Below are positions 38,010 to 46,472 of a stretch of 64,000 nucleotides of DNA, one piece after another. A model generated the notes under the pieces. The model did no database searches. It saw nothing but the letters and a program-made list of their open reading frames with translations, and was not told the DNA's origin. Within the stretch, counting starts at the first letter, position 1. Every line of letters begins with the position of its first letter. The stretch spans positions 1 to 64,000 of the forward strand of contig JAABST010000011.1 in assembly GCA_011390275.1 (NCBI GenBank). The letters run 5' to 3'. A program made the position numbers and the translations under genes. Source of the stretch: Geitlerinema sp. S16 (lineage in GTDB: Bacteria; Cyanobacteriota; Cyanobacteriia; Cyanobacteriales; Geitlerinemataceae).

Positions 38010-38543
38010 CTATGACTTTCTGGGCTGAATTTGGCAGGTCGAAAGACTTTCGATCCAATCTAAAAAATTAGGTTCATACCAGGATTGAATCTGATTTAAG
38101 CGCTCGCATAAAATTGGGCTTTGACTGAACATATCACCTACATAATTATTCCAAGCAACATCTGATTCTTGGATATTAGATGATTCTAGAAAGTAGCTTG
38201 ATTGAGCCCATAACAGTGAAAAGAAATCGATGTGATAGTCGGCTAGCGCGATCGCGGCATCATAGTTAGGATTTTCGGGAGCGATCGATTGACCATTGGG
38301 AGCAAAATATTGTCTAAGCTCTGGTCGATTCAAGAAATTACGATTTAGCTCAAGCTGCTGACCTGCGATATCTGCAAAAGTGCCACTTTTTAAAGCATCA
38401 ACTTGGGCGTCAGTTTGTCGAATCAAAAATACAATTGATGTTGTCACCAAGACAGCACTGAATACTTCAAAGAATAAAGACAGTTTTTCCTTGCTTTCCA
38501 TGCCTTTCCAAGCTTGCGAGCAAAGATGAATGAGTGGAAACAT
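38010..38543 (-). CDS. Membrane-anchored protein of unknown function
   Basis: About 177 residues; the start is uncertain (TTG 38549, ATG 38543 or an ATG ~14 codons later, MESKEKLSLF). One membrane helix (LFFEVFSAVLVTTSIVFLI) is followed by a soluble ~140-residue part that begins with RQTDAQVDALKSGTFADIAGQQLELNR. This layout, a helix followed by a helical domain with aromatic clusters, is like other small bacterial proteins of unknown role. The gene has more A and T than its neighbours, which may point to acquisition. Confidence 0.65.
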   Translation of the reverse strand: MFPLIHLCSQAWKGMESKEKLSLFFEVFSAVLVTTSIVFLIRQTDAQVDALKSGTFADIAGQQLELNRNFLNRPELRQYFAPNGQSIAPENPNYDAAIALADYHIDFFSLLWAQSSYFLESSNIQESDVAWNNYVGDMFSQSPILCERLNQIQSWYEPNFLDWIESLSTCQIQPRKS

Positions 38544-38665
38544 GATCAAAATTAATATAATTTAAGCTATTTTTGATTAATTGAAATTCAATCGATATCG
38601 TCAGTTCAATAAAAAACGAAACATCCTGACTCCGTTCTGTCTTCCCAAAAACCGCATTTCGACAA

Positions 38666-38706
38666 GCTCAACGCTCTCAGGTTGTTCTGGAAATGATTGA
38701 ATTGAC
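38666..38706 (-). repeat. Short dispersed repeat D, copy 2
   Basis: Reverse-complement relative of the repeat at 34836-34876 (GCTCAACGCTCTCAG, then TTCTGGAAATGATTGAATTGA). It is preceded by CATTTCGACAAGCTCA, a motif also present in part at 6293-6306. Confidence 0.6.
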
Positions 38707-38788
38707 GATAAAGGAGTAAACGAGGCTTGGAATTAAATTTATTAAGTTAAATTTAGCCCATTGAGCTTAATTCCAAGCCGATCGCCCG

Positions 38789-40309
38789 TTATTCGACTTT
38801 TGTAATCGTACGCACGGCGGCCATTTCGGGGTCAAGTGTCAAAAAGGCGATCGATTCCACGTGGGATGTATGGGGAAATAAATCCACCGGCTGGACGCGA
38901 TCGAGCGTATATAACCCGCCCTCACACAGCATTTTCAAATCCCGCGCTAACGTCGCCGGTTTACAGCTCGCATAGCCGATACGCTTCGGCTTCAGACGAC
39001 GCAGCGCATCGATCACGATCGGATCGCAACCCTGACGCGGCGGATCGAGAATCACCGCATCAACTTCGCCGAAGAGACGATCGCTCGCCACTTGGAATAA
39101 ACGATCCTCCACGCGACCGGAGTAGAACGACGCATTTTCGATCCCGTTCGCCACCGCATTGGCTTCCGCGCGATCGACCGATCGCTCGTGTACCTCAATC
39201 CCGATCGCCTGCTTCACCGCCTTGGCCAACGGCAGCGTAAACGTCCCAATCCCGCAATAGGCATCGAGCAGCGATTCTTCCGGTTGAAGCTTTAACCCCT
39301 CAATCAGCGTCTCGATCATGATTTCCGCCGCTTCGGTATTCACCTGGAAAAACGTATCGGAACCCAGCTCCAGATTTAAGCCAGCAAATTTCTCATTCAG
39401 CACGCCGGAACCGGCGACGGTATAAGTCTCCGCGCCAAAAATCGCGTTCGTCTTCTGCGGGTTGATGTTAATCGTCACGCCGACTAAATTTGGAAAACCC
39501 TTGAGCCAGTGTTGCGCCTGCGCTTCGAGGTCGGGCAGCTTGCCGCCCCGCGTCACCAGCGTCAGCAGCATTTCGCCCGTGTGGTAACCAATCCGCAGGC
39601 CAATATGACGAATTTCGCCCGTGTGCTGCTTTTCGTCGTAAATCGGCCAGTCGCAATCTTCGATGTCGCGCTTCACCTGTTGCAGGATTTCATCGAAGGC
39701 TTCGGGCTGAACCGGGCATTGGTTCAGGTTGACGATTTTGTGGCTTCCCTGTTGGTAATACCCGGCACGGACGCGGCCATCTTGACCACGATCGACCGGA
39801 TAGGTCACCTTGTTGCGATAGTGCAGATCTTGACCCGTGGTTTTCACCGCATCCACTGGCGGCGTTTCAAACCCGCCGATGCGCTGGAGCGCCTGCACGA
39901 CTTGCTGATATTTCGCGCCCAGTTGACCGCCTTGATCTCCGGCGGCCTCATTCTCTCCGGTCGCATACACGACGTGTTGCCACTGGCAGCCGCCACACTT
40001 ATCCGCCAAAATGCAGGGCGGACGCTGCCGATCGGGCGACGGCTTTACAATATTTAATAGCTTCGCGTGGGCGAACGATCGCTTCACGCGCACCAGTCGA
40101 ACTTCAGCGCGATCGCCGATCGCCGTCTGCGGCACAAAAACCACGCGATCGTTCCAACGCCCGACCCCGTCGCCTCGATCGCTTAGATCCACAATCTCAA
40201 TTTCGAGGGTTTCGCCCTGCTGCCAGGTTCCTCGCTCGGACAGACTCGGGCTTCCATCCCGGCTGAAATTATCATTATTCTTACGATCGTCGGCCTGCGT
40301 ATCTGCCAT
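38789..40309 (-). CDS. rlmD: 23S rRNA (uracil-5-)-methyltransferase, RlmD/TrmA family
   Basis: 506 residues. An N-terminal TRAM domain (~30-85) is followed by the iron-sulfur site CILADKCGGC (C-x5-C-x2-C) and its fourth ligand in NQCPVQPEAF. The SAM-binding Rossmann fold has LLDAYCGIGTFTLPLA, the motif ILDPPRQGC, the catalytic Cys in GYASCKPATLARDL and the final Glu in HVESIAFL. The family methylates U1939 of 23S rRNA (RlmD) or a related uridine; the exact target in cyanobacteria is not readable from sequence. It is divergent from apcD with a 67-bp gap. Confidence 0.93.
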   Translation of the reverse strand: MADTQADDRKNNDNFSRDGSPSLSERGTWQQGETLEIEIVDLSDRGDGVGRWNDRVVFVPQTAIGDRAEVRLVRVKRSFAHAKLLNIVKPSPDRQRPPCILADKCGGCQWQHVVYATGENEAAGDQGGQLGAKYQQVVQALQRIGGFETPPVDAVKTTGQDLHYRNKVTYPVDRGQDGRVRAGYYQQGSHKIVNLNQCPVQPEAFDEILQQVKRDIEDCDWPIYDEKQHTGEIRHIGLRIGYHTGEMLLTLVTRGGKLPDLEAQAQHWLKGFPNLVGVTININPQKTNAIFGAETYTVAGSGVLNEKFAGLNLELGSDTFFQVNTEAAEIMIETLIEGLKLQPEESLLDAYCGIGTFTLPLAKAVKQAIGIEVHERSVDRAEANAVANGIENASFYSGRVEDRLFQVASDRLFGEVDAVILDPPRQGCDPIVIDALRRLKPKRIGYASCKPATLARDLKMLCEGGLYTLDRVQPVDLFPHTSHVESIAFLTLDPEMAAVRTITKVE

Positions 40310-40376
40310 CTATTCCGCCAAACTCATAAAGTCGATAGACTATAACCTTAGTATTCTCGAACAAATTTTTTAAATC

Positions 40377-40868
40377 ATGAGTGTTGTTAGTCAAGTCATT
40401 CTAAAAGCTGACGACGACCTGCGCTATCCGAGTGCTGGCGAGCTGAAAGGCATTCAGGCGTTTTTCAAGACGGGCGAGCAACGTTTTCGCATCGTCGAAA
40501 CCCTTACGGAAAACGAAAAGAAGATCGTAGCGAAGGCCAGTCAAGAGTTGTGGAAACGTCGTCCCGAGTACATCGCGGCGGGCGGCAATGCGGCAGGTAC
40601 ACGCGAGCGTAATCAGTGTCTGCGCGATTACACCTGGTATCTGCGTTTGGTGACATATGGTGTCCTGTCGGGTGACAAAGAGCCGATCGAATCGATCGGC
40701 ATCATCGGCGCTCGCGAAATGTATAACGCGCTCAATGTGCCGATGGTTGGCATGGCTGAAGCCATCACTTGCCTAAAAGATGCGTCCCTTGGCCTCCTCA
40801 GCGCCGAGGATGCTCAGGAAACCGCGCCCTACTTTGACTACATCATCCAAGAAATGGCGTCTGCCTAG
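40377..40868 (+). CDS. apcD: Allophycocyanin B alpha subunit (terminal emitter)
   Basis: 163 residues, full length. It resembles ApcD rather than Apc[28 protein letters not shown] at the start and [22 protein letters not shown] later. The chromophore Cys is in [13 protein letters not shown], the site that carries phycocyanobilin. ApcD sits in the phycobilisome core and passes energy to photosystem I or II during state transitions. The upstream gap to rlmD is short, no strong ribosome-binding site is visible and no clear promoter was found. A strong terminator follows. Confidence 0.97.
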   Translation: MSVVSQVILKADDDLRYPSAGELKGIQAFFKTGEQRFRIVETLTENEKKIVAKASQELWKRRPEYIAAGGNAAGTRERNQCLRDYTWYLRLVTYGVLSGDKEPIESIGIIGAREMYNALNVPMVGMAEAITCLKDASLGLLSAEDAQETAPYFDYIIQEMASA

Positions 40869-40918
40869 TTCTTGTTCTGATTGATCTGAGATCGTTTGGC
40901 CGTAATCGTTCGATCGTT

Positions 40919-40953
40919 ATCCCCACCGCTGTTCTTGCGGTGGGGATTTGTTT
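40919..40953 (+). terminator. Intrinsic terminator of apcD
   Basis: Perfect 11-bp stem ATCCCCACCGC / GCGGTGGGGAT with a 7-nt loop, followed by TTGTTT. It lies 50 bp after the apcD stop. Confidence 0.85.
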
Positions 40954-41115
40954 GGTTCTTGATCGCTAGACCGCCGATATCCCGGCGATCAGCAATTAAC
41001 AGATCTCTTGCATGAAGAGAAGAATTGAACAGCGAGAGTGTGAAGGCGGAGCCTGTCGTTCGCGCAGCGTCGGCTTGCCGTGTTGGGAGATTAGGAATAT
41101 TTGGCGATCAAAAAC

Positions 41116-41135
41116 AACTAAATAGTGATATAGTT
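41116..41135. promoter_or_regulatory. Candidate ArsR-family operator upstream of rhodanese gene
   Basis: AACTAAAT AGTG ATATAGTT is an imperfect AT-rich inverted repeat (7 of 8 arm bases match) 50-70 bp before the rhodanese ATG. ArsR/SmtB and BigR regulators bind such sites. The ArsR gene at 42101 is the likely binder, but this is inference. Confidence 0.35.
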
Positions 41136-41185
41136 ATTTTGTTAGCCCAACCTTAAATGTCTTCACACTGTTTGAGACACCACCT

Positions 41186-41731
41186 ATGCAAGCCTCCCAC
41201 TCTGTTGGTACGCCCCAAACGATCACAGCGATTGACGCGATCGCGTTGCGTCAGATTCTCGAATCTGAAACGGTCTCGCTGGTTGATGTGCGGGAAGCGG
41301 GAGAACATGCCCGTGAACGGATTGTTGGCTCCACATTGCACCCGTTGTCGAGTTTTGATGCTGAAACAGTCCGCGCCTTACCTGAGCCGATCGTCTTATA
41401 CTGTGCCAGTGGTAATCGATCCAACCAAGCGGCTCAAAAGCTAGGTGCGATCGGCGATCGGCGTATCTATCAGCTCCAGCACGGTATTGCGGGCTGGAAA
41501 CAAGCTGGTTACAAGACTGAGATTGATACCCGTGCGCCGCTGCCGATGATGCGCCAAGTCCAAATCGTGGCGGGTTCGCTCGTGTTGGCAGGAACCTTGC
41601 TCGCTGCCTTCGTCTCTCCCTGGTTTTTAATCTTGACCGGGTTTGTCGGCTCGGGTCTGATCTTTGCTGGAGCGACGGGCTTTTGCGGCATGGCGAAACT
41701 CCTGGCCATGCTTCCGTATAATCAAGTCTAA
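41186..41731 (+). CDS. Rhodanese domain fused to DUF2892 membrane domain
   Basis: 181 residues. Residues ~15-105 are a rhodanese domain with the active-site loop CASGNRSN, catalytic Cys in VLYCASGNR. Residues ~120-180 have two hydrophobic helices (VAGSLVLAGTLLAAFVSPWF and GFVGSGLIFAGATGFCGMAKLLA) matching the DUF2892 domain, as in E. coli YgaP. The family carries sulfane sulfur as a Cys-persulfide, on the inner face of the membrane. A Cys in GFCGM near the end is conserved in such proteins. An ArsR regulator follows on the same strand, 369 bp away. Confidence 0.9.
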   Translation: MQASHSVGTPQTITAIDAIALRQILESETVSLVDVREAGEHARERIVGSTLHPLSSFDAETVRALPEPIVLYCASGNRSNQAAQKLGAIGDRRIYQLQHGIAGWKQAGYKTEIDTRAPLPMMRQVQIVAGSLVLAGTLLAAFVSPWFLILTGFVGSGLIFAGATGFCGMAKLLAMLPYNQV

Positions 41732-41950
41732 AGACAATCCAAAATCAGACTGTGCTTTTTTTTCGGACGAATAATCCCCCAAAGCGGGAGATTTGCCTGA
41801 TTCAATGCTGAAAAGACGCAAAATCGATGCGTGCGTCGTGAATTTTAGATGCTTTCGCTGCAACACGTCGTTTGCGTTCCGATTGTCTTCATCGATCGAC
41901 CTCCGTTTTGCGGCTTACGTCTTGCGGCTTATCGTGTTGTTCGGTTCAGT

Positions 41951-42038
41951 TAGGACATTCACTAGGATCACTGAGCTGGTCTTTGGCGTAGCCTTTGCGA
42001 CGTAATATAGTGCGGTTTCCAGCTCAAAGCGTCCTAAC
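41951..42038. repeat. Dispersed palindromic repeat, copy C
   Basis: 88 bp in the gap between rhodanese and arsR genes. Nested inverted arms: TTAGGAC / GTCCTAA at the ends and GAGCTGG / CCAGCTC inside. The middle has the shared core GGCGTAGCCTTTGCGA and TAGTGCGGT. Whether it ends the rhodanese transcript is unclear; no T run follows. Confidence 0.7.
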
Positions 42039-42100
42039 GTAACAGCGAGCGATCATACGTTCTGCACCCCAAACTTTATCCTTTCTTCGACAACATCACC

Positions 42101-42448
42101 ATGACCGCTGTTTCAAATGAAGCCCTCATACAAGTTTCCGACTATTTCAAGGTCTTGTCGGAAGTCAGCCGTCTACGAGTGCTGTGTGTGTTGAAAGAGG
42201 GAAAAAAGAATGTCAGTGAAATTATTGCGGCGACGGGACTCGGTCAAGCGAATGTCTCGAAGCATCTAAAAATGTTGACCCAAGCCGGATTTGTGACCCG
42301 CGATCCGCAGGGTGTGAGTGTCTATTATTCGATCGACGATCCGATCGTGTTTCAGCTCTGCGAACTCGTTTGCACCGAATTATCGAATCGATTTGAGCAG
42401 CAGGCGCAACAATCCGAGCGACTCCGCGATCTGCGTCAAACCATCTAG
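42101..42448 (+). CDS. ArsR-family regulator, BigR/SqrR-like persulfide sensor
   Basis: 115 residues, winged-helix repressor. The recognition helix region is GLGQANVSKHLKMLTQAGFV and the wing is TRDPQGVSVYYSID. The classical metal motif (ELCVCDL) is absent: at that place it reads KNVSEII. Instead Cys29 in RVLCVLKEGKKNVSEI lines up with the first redox Cys of BigR (LVCTLVEGEFSVGEL), and Cys87/Cys91 in the last helix lie within one turn of the second. It should therefore sense sulfane sulfur or oxidants through a disulfide or polysulfide bridge. Its probable target is the rhodanese gene upstream. Confidence 0.85.
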   Translation: MTAVSNEALIQVSDYFKVLSEVSRLRVLCVLKEGKKNVSEIIAATGLGQANVSKHLKMLTQAGFVTRDPQGVSVYYSIDDPIVFQLCELVCTELSNRFEQQAQQSERLRDLRQTI

Positions 42449-42499
42449 ATCGATGGTTCGTCGTGCAATCGCCAATTGTTAATTCAATCAAACAAACAA

Positions 42500-43570
42500 T
42501 CAAAACCCATCGCAATCATCGCCCAGCAAGAGACTACCGCAGCCACCGGAAGGGCCATCGCGGAGCAAACTGCCGAGATCGAAGGTGAACAGGGTGTAAA
42601 TATCTTCGATCGTGTCGGCGTCATCGCGTGCGGCCAAACCGGTGGCGATCGTCTCCGGATCGACGGGAGGCGCGGCAAATTTGAGGATTAAGCCCTGGGT
42701 CATGGCGCGATTCATAAAATGTACGGTCTGAATGCCGCAGCTATTGCGTTCGCTCAGTTGGGGATCGAGGCAATAGGTCTGTTCGATCGCCCGTCCGCGC
42801 CCGTGTACACCAATTAGCTCACCGGACGCATTAAAAACCGGGCCGCCGCTCATGCCGCGCCGGGTTTCGTTGCTATATAGCAAGCTGTAGCCCCCGTCAT
42901 CGGCGGGGGGAAACATGGCCGTGAGTTCGCCTTCTTCCGTCACGCGCACGCGCCGCGCATCGAAGTCGTCCGGGGTTGGCCAGCCAGAGACGAAGATCGG
43001 CTCGCCCGGTGTCATGGTGGCAGAATCACCCATCACGGCGATCGGGTAGTTGTGATCGCTCTCGAATTCCACCACGGCGAGATCCAGCCCGCTGATCGTT
43101 TCGCCGAATTCATCCGCCTCGCGTCCGAGGGGATAGATATTACGATCAGTATTAACGTCGTCAACGAGATGGACTTCGCCGTCACTGGTACGCACGCCAT
43201 AAACCGTGTCACGGGTGCGCACCACGTGCAGTGCGGTCAAAACGTAGTACCGATTGCCATTGCGAGCGACGATCGTCCCGGAACCGGGATTCCATTCGCG
43301 CTGGGCTTCGATATCGCCCTTTTGCAAACCTTGACCAATGACCACCGTTGTTTGTGATGCAACAGCGTCTACCTGTTCCTCGGTGAGGACAATATCGGCG
43401 GCGACCAGGGGGATCGCGACGGTGGTAATCATTGCGGCCACGATCGCGCGGGGTAGGGCGATCGCCACGCGGCCAATCACGGCTCGCGTCAGATGAATCG
43501 GCCTGGGAAGCGAGGTGCGCCGACTAAACCGACTCGATCGCAACACCAGCGGTAGGAACGCGCCCAACAT
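42500..43570 (-). CDS. Trypsin-like serine protease (S1/PA clan), exported
   Basis: 356 residues. The N-terminal ~55 residues are basic and then hydrophobic (AIVAAMITTVAIPLVAADIV), a signal peptide or anchor. The triad is visible: His in VLTALHVV, Asp in GLDLAVVEF and Ser in RRGMSGGPVFN, the last with the oxyanion-hole glycine. No PDZ domain is present, unlike HtrA. The C-terminal ~60 residues end in a Gly/Cys-rich segment. Its ATG overlaps the stop of the COP23 gene by one base, so both are translated from one message. Confidence 0.9.
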   Translation of the reverse strand: MLGAFLPLVLRSSRFSRRTSLPRPIHLTRAVIGRVAIALPRAIVAAMITTVAIPLVAADIVLTEEQVDAVASQTTVVIGQGLQKGDIEAQREWNPGSGTIVARNGNRYYVLTALHVVRTRDTVYGVRTSDGEVHLVDDVNTDRNIYPLGREADEFGETISGLDLAVVEFESDHNYPIAVMGDSATMTPGEPIFVSGWPTPDDFDARRVRVTEEGELTAMFPPADDGGYSLLYSNETRRGMSGGPVFNASGELIGVHGRGRAIEQTYCLDPQLSERNSCGIQTVHFMNRAMTQGLILKFAAPPVDPETIATGLAARDDADTIEDIYTLFTFDLGSLLRDGPSGGCGSLLLGDDCDGF

Positions 43571-44088
43571 TAGAAACTCGCGTTGACAAGGTCTTCAAGA
43601 TTGACGTAAGGAACGCCACCGGATTCCTGAATGCTGGTTCCCGATCCACGGGCTGAGAGGTTGTACAGCACCCGTTCAGGGCTACGGCTGTTATCGCCGC
43701 TGAGGGTGAACAGCACGTTATCGCTATTGCAGCCCGATCGGGTACTCGCCACGGAGCACACCACCGATTGACCATTCACCCGACCCACTGTTAGGTATAG
43801 CCCCGCGAGGGTGTCGCCGTTGTCGTCTAGCAAGGTATTGAGGCGTCCTGTGACCGCTTGGCAGCGGCGCTCGGGAGTATAGCCCGAGCTGCTGAAGGCG
43901 TCGCTCGTCCAAACCACCAGTGGATCGGAAACCGCGCCATTACGCGCGAGGGCAACGGTGAAGTTGACGTTGTCACTGCTACGGCATTCAAAGGCAGTGG
44001 CGGGTTGAGCGCTAGCGGGGGTGGCGGTGAAGCTAGCTAGACTGGTGGCAACAAAGCCAGCCAGCATCAGTTTAAGGTTCGTTCTCAT
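43570..44088 (-). CDS. COP23-domain exported protein
   Basis: 172 residues from the ATG at 44088, giving a clean signal peptide (LKLMLAGFVATSLASFTATPASA-type, cleaved after ASA). The mature domain is of the COP23 type (circadian oscillating polypeptide described in Cyanothece): FECRSSDNVNFTVAL, YTPERRCQAVTGRLN, GLYLTVGRVNGQSVVC and TSIQESGGVPYVNL. Four Cys suggest two disulfides. The role is unknown. An in-frame upstream start at 44265 would add 59 unlikely residues ahead of the signal peptide. The stop TAA shares its first base, read along the transcript, with the protease ATG. Confidence 0.88.
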   Translation of the reverse strand: MRTNLKLMLAGFVATSLASFTATPASAQPATAFECRSSDNVNFTVALARNGAVSDPLVVWTSDAFSSSGYTPERRCQAVTGRLNTLLDDNGDTLAGLYLTVGRVNGQSVVCSVASTRSGCNSDNVLFTLSGDNSRSPERVLYNLSARGSGTSIQESGGVPYVNLEDLVNASF

Positions 44089-44398
44089 GGATGAAAAAGT
44101 CTCTGCGAGCGTTGGTTGGACGTAATCTTTGGGTTTGATCCGCTGTGTTCTGTTTGACGCAGTTTTGGGAGAAAAAGATCCCCATTCTGTTGGCGGATCG
44201 TCACATAACAGCTCGGCATCCGCGCCGTCGATGGCATAGACGTATTTATACGGATCGAGTTTCACCTTTTAGCAGATTCGTTCGCCTGAATTCCGATCGT
44301 GGCAGGCATTTTTACGGGTTTCACGGATCTAACAACGATAGCTATGCGTTAGTCCTGTTTGATGCTTTTGAGGGTTGCGCTGCCTCGATCGCGCTGAA
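44089..44398. other. Gap between COP23 gene and aroE, no accepted gene
   Basis: 310 bp. The frame of the COP23 gene stays open to 44265 here, but as argued under that gene it is probably not translated. No RNA gene or repeat was recognised. It should contain the COP23-protease promoter; I could not place it. Confidence 0.4.
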
Positions 44399-45283
44399 TC
44401 AAGCCAAGCCCAAACGTTCCCGGAGTGCTTGACGCATCGTTTCGATGGGGGGAGCTTGCCCGACCCAGATTTCAAACGCGGCGGCTCCTTGACGCACCAG
44501 CATCTCCAAGCCGTCGATCGCGATCGCGCCTTGACGCTGCGCTTGGTGGAGGAAGAAGGTCGGGCTGGGGGTGTAGATCAGGTCGTAGGCGATCGCGTCG
44601 CTGGAAATCCGAACCGCGACCGCGTCGGATAACGGGGATTGACTGATCTGGGGATGCATCCCGATCGGGGTGGCGTTGACGATGATTCCGGCTTCTGGGA
44701 GGAGTGTGCCGAGTTCGCTGAAGCTGTGGCCTTTGAGGTTGACGGCGATCGGCGAGTTGTCCCAACTGCGAACGAACGCTTCGACTTTTTCAGGGGTACG
44801 CCCCACCACATGCACCAGCGGGCATCCAAGCTGGCTGGCTCCGGCGACCACTGCGCGAGCCGCGCCACCGTGACCCAGTAACACCAGGGGCCGATCGAAG
44901 CAGCGCTGAATCGCTGGGTTGCTGGCCGCGCGATCACGCAGGGGCGCGAGGAAGCCCGTCACGTCGGTGTTTGTGCCTTCCCAGCCGCGATCGCTGCGCC
45001 AGATGGTATTCACTGCGCCGATCGCCTGGGCTTCGGGGGTGATCACGTCGAGATAGGACATGACGGCCTGTTTGTGGGGAATGGTGGCGTTCAGCCCGAC
45101 GACGCCGATCGCGGCAAACCCGGCCATCGCAGCGCCGAGATTGTCGGGCTTAACCGGGAATGGCACGTAAACGTAGTCGAGACCCAGCTCGGCGATCGCG
45201 CGGTTGTGCATATCGGGCGACATCGAATGTTCGACGGGATCGCCGATGATGCCGAGCAGTTTGGTGTTTCCAGAGATGGCCAT
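44399..45283 (-). CDS. aroE: Shikimate dehydrogenase
   Basis: 294 residues, normal size. It reduces 3-dehydroshikimate to shikimate with NADPH. The substrate site has SMSPDMHN, NATIPHKQAV with the catalytic Lys and GTNTDVTGF with the catalytic Asp; the cofactor site has GHGGAARAVV and VVGRTPEKVE, where Arg favours NADPH. It ends with MLVRQGAAAFEIWVGQAPP, a conserved C-terminal helix. It lies 98 bp downstream of the EI24 gene's upstream neighbour region and is not tightly linked to other aromatic genes, although aroH lies 19 kb away. Confidence 0.96.
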   Translation of the reverse strand: MAISGNTKLLGIIGDPVEHSMSPDMHNRAIAELGLDYVYVPFPVKPDNLGAAMAGFAAIGVVGLNATIPHKQAVMSYLDVITPEAQAIGAVNTIWRSDRGWEGTNTDVTGFLAPLRDRAASNPAIQRCFDRPLVLLGHGGAARAVVAGASQLGCPLVHVVGRTPEKVEAFVRSWDNSPIAVNLKGHSFSELGTLLPEAGIIVNATPIGMHPQISQSPLSDAVAVRISSDAIAYDLIYTPSPTFFLHQAQRQGAIAIDGLEMLVRQGAAAFEIWVGQAPPIETMRQALRERLGLA

Positions 45284-45381
45284 ACAGTCCCGGGGTGATT
45301 TCGGTTGAGGTGGATTTGGATTAGAGAGATCAGAAAACGGTCAGGACTTACGCAAAAAATCTGTGCGGGCATGAACGCCGA

Positions 45382-46239
45382 TCATGATTCGGCCTTGTCC
45401 ACTGGGTTGCGTTCGGAAAAAATGCGATCGCAGAAAAATAACGTCCCGGCGGTGACACATACCGGCACGGACACGAGGTTAACGATCGGAATACTCACGG
45501 CAAATAAACATACCAGACCAAACCCAGCCGTCGCGGGCAGATGCAGCATCACTGTCCCAAGCTTGTCGCGAAATCGTAGCCGTCGCCGTTCGAGCGGTGC
45601 ATCAAGAAAATCGAGGCAGGTGATCAGGGTCGAGGTGATCAGGCCGCCGGTTCCTGCGACGATCGCTCCCGCCACCGGTACATTGCCAATGATGAAAAAC
45701 ATTATGAGTAAACTCAGCGCCAAGAAAATCTTTTTGACCTCAAACAGCAGCGCCCGCGAGAGGTCGCGCACGATCGCCAGCGGCCCTTCTGGCTGCGGTA
45801 GATTTTCCTTGCCAAGCTGACTAATTTCGATGCGTTCGGCCAGTTGTCCGTACCAGGGCGCACCGAGCAGCGTCCCAAACTGCGCGATCGCGAAACCCGT
45901 CACGATCAACAGCAGCACAATCAACGTAAAGTCCAAAAAGCCGCCAATAAAGACCGATGCGGCATCGAGCCAGTGCAGCCATTCGGGCAGTTTGGCGATC
46001 GCCGCTTCAGCTCGGGAAGCGATGTTGAGCTGGAGGGCATCAAGGCGATCAAGGCCGGGAAACAACAGTCCGGCATATATTCCCAGGCTCACGAGAATAT
46101 TCACGATGATCGGCGCAGCCAAATAGCCCCAGAGCTTTGGGGTGCGCAGGATCATCCAGGCTGCACGCAGCGGATAGAGTGCGCCGAGCAGCGGGTCGAT
46201 CGGTAATGAGACGAGGCGAGTAAACCAGTGGCGAGCCAT
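45382..46239 (-). CDS. EI24-domain membrane protein
   Basis: 285 residues from the ATG at 46239; upstream residues in the frame look non-coding. It has about six hydrophobic segments. The pattern LYPLRAAWMILRTPKLWGYLAAPIIVN at the start, and the loop LGAPWYGQLAERIE and LSRALLFEVKKIFLALSLL later, are typical of the EI24/CysZ superfamily. CysZ imports sulfate in E. coli; cyanobacterial members are uncharacterised. No cysteine-synthesis genes lie near, so the role is open. Confidence 0.82.
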   Translation of the reverse strand: MARHWFTRLVSLPIDPLLGALYPLRAAWMILRTPKLWGYLAAPIIVNILVSLGIYAGLLFPGLDRLDALQLNIASRAEAAIAKLPEWLHWLDAASVFIGGFLDFTLIVLLLIVTGFAIAQFGTLLGAPWYGQLAERIEISQLGKENLPQPEGPLAIVRDLSRALLFEVKKIFLALSLLIMFFIIGNVPVAGAIVAGTGGLITSTLITCLDFLDAPLERRRLRFRDKLGTVMLHLPATAGFGLVCLFAVSIPIVNLVSVPVCVTAGTLFFCDRIFSERNPVDKAES

Positions 46240-46472
46240 AGCGAAAGTCGTCAAGCAGCGAGGACACGGGACAGGGTGACGTTGCCGTTTGTATGCAAAG
46301 TCCACAACAACGCCTACAACGTCGCCCCATCAAAACGCTACGCTATTTTTAGGACGATGATCAGTGCCGTCAACCCATCCGTATGATGATCGCCGCGCTA
46401 AATGATGGCGATCGCGCGATATCGACGACGCTGAGACGATGCTGAATTGTGACAAACCGCGATGGACTCGGC

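Noticed and set aside
40990..41095. GC-rich stretch after apcD (GGCGGAGCCTGTCGTTCGCGCAG region) as another repeat copy
   Set aside because: It resembles repeat family A/B/C only over a few words; no arms and no shared core.
44089..44265. 59-residue N-terminal extension of the COP23 protein
   Set aside because: It would place a soluble segment in front of an otherwise perfect signal peptide.
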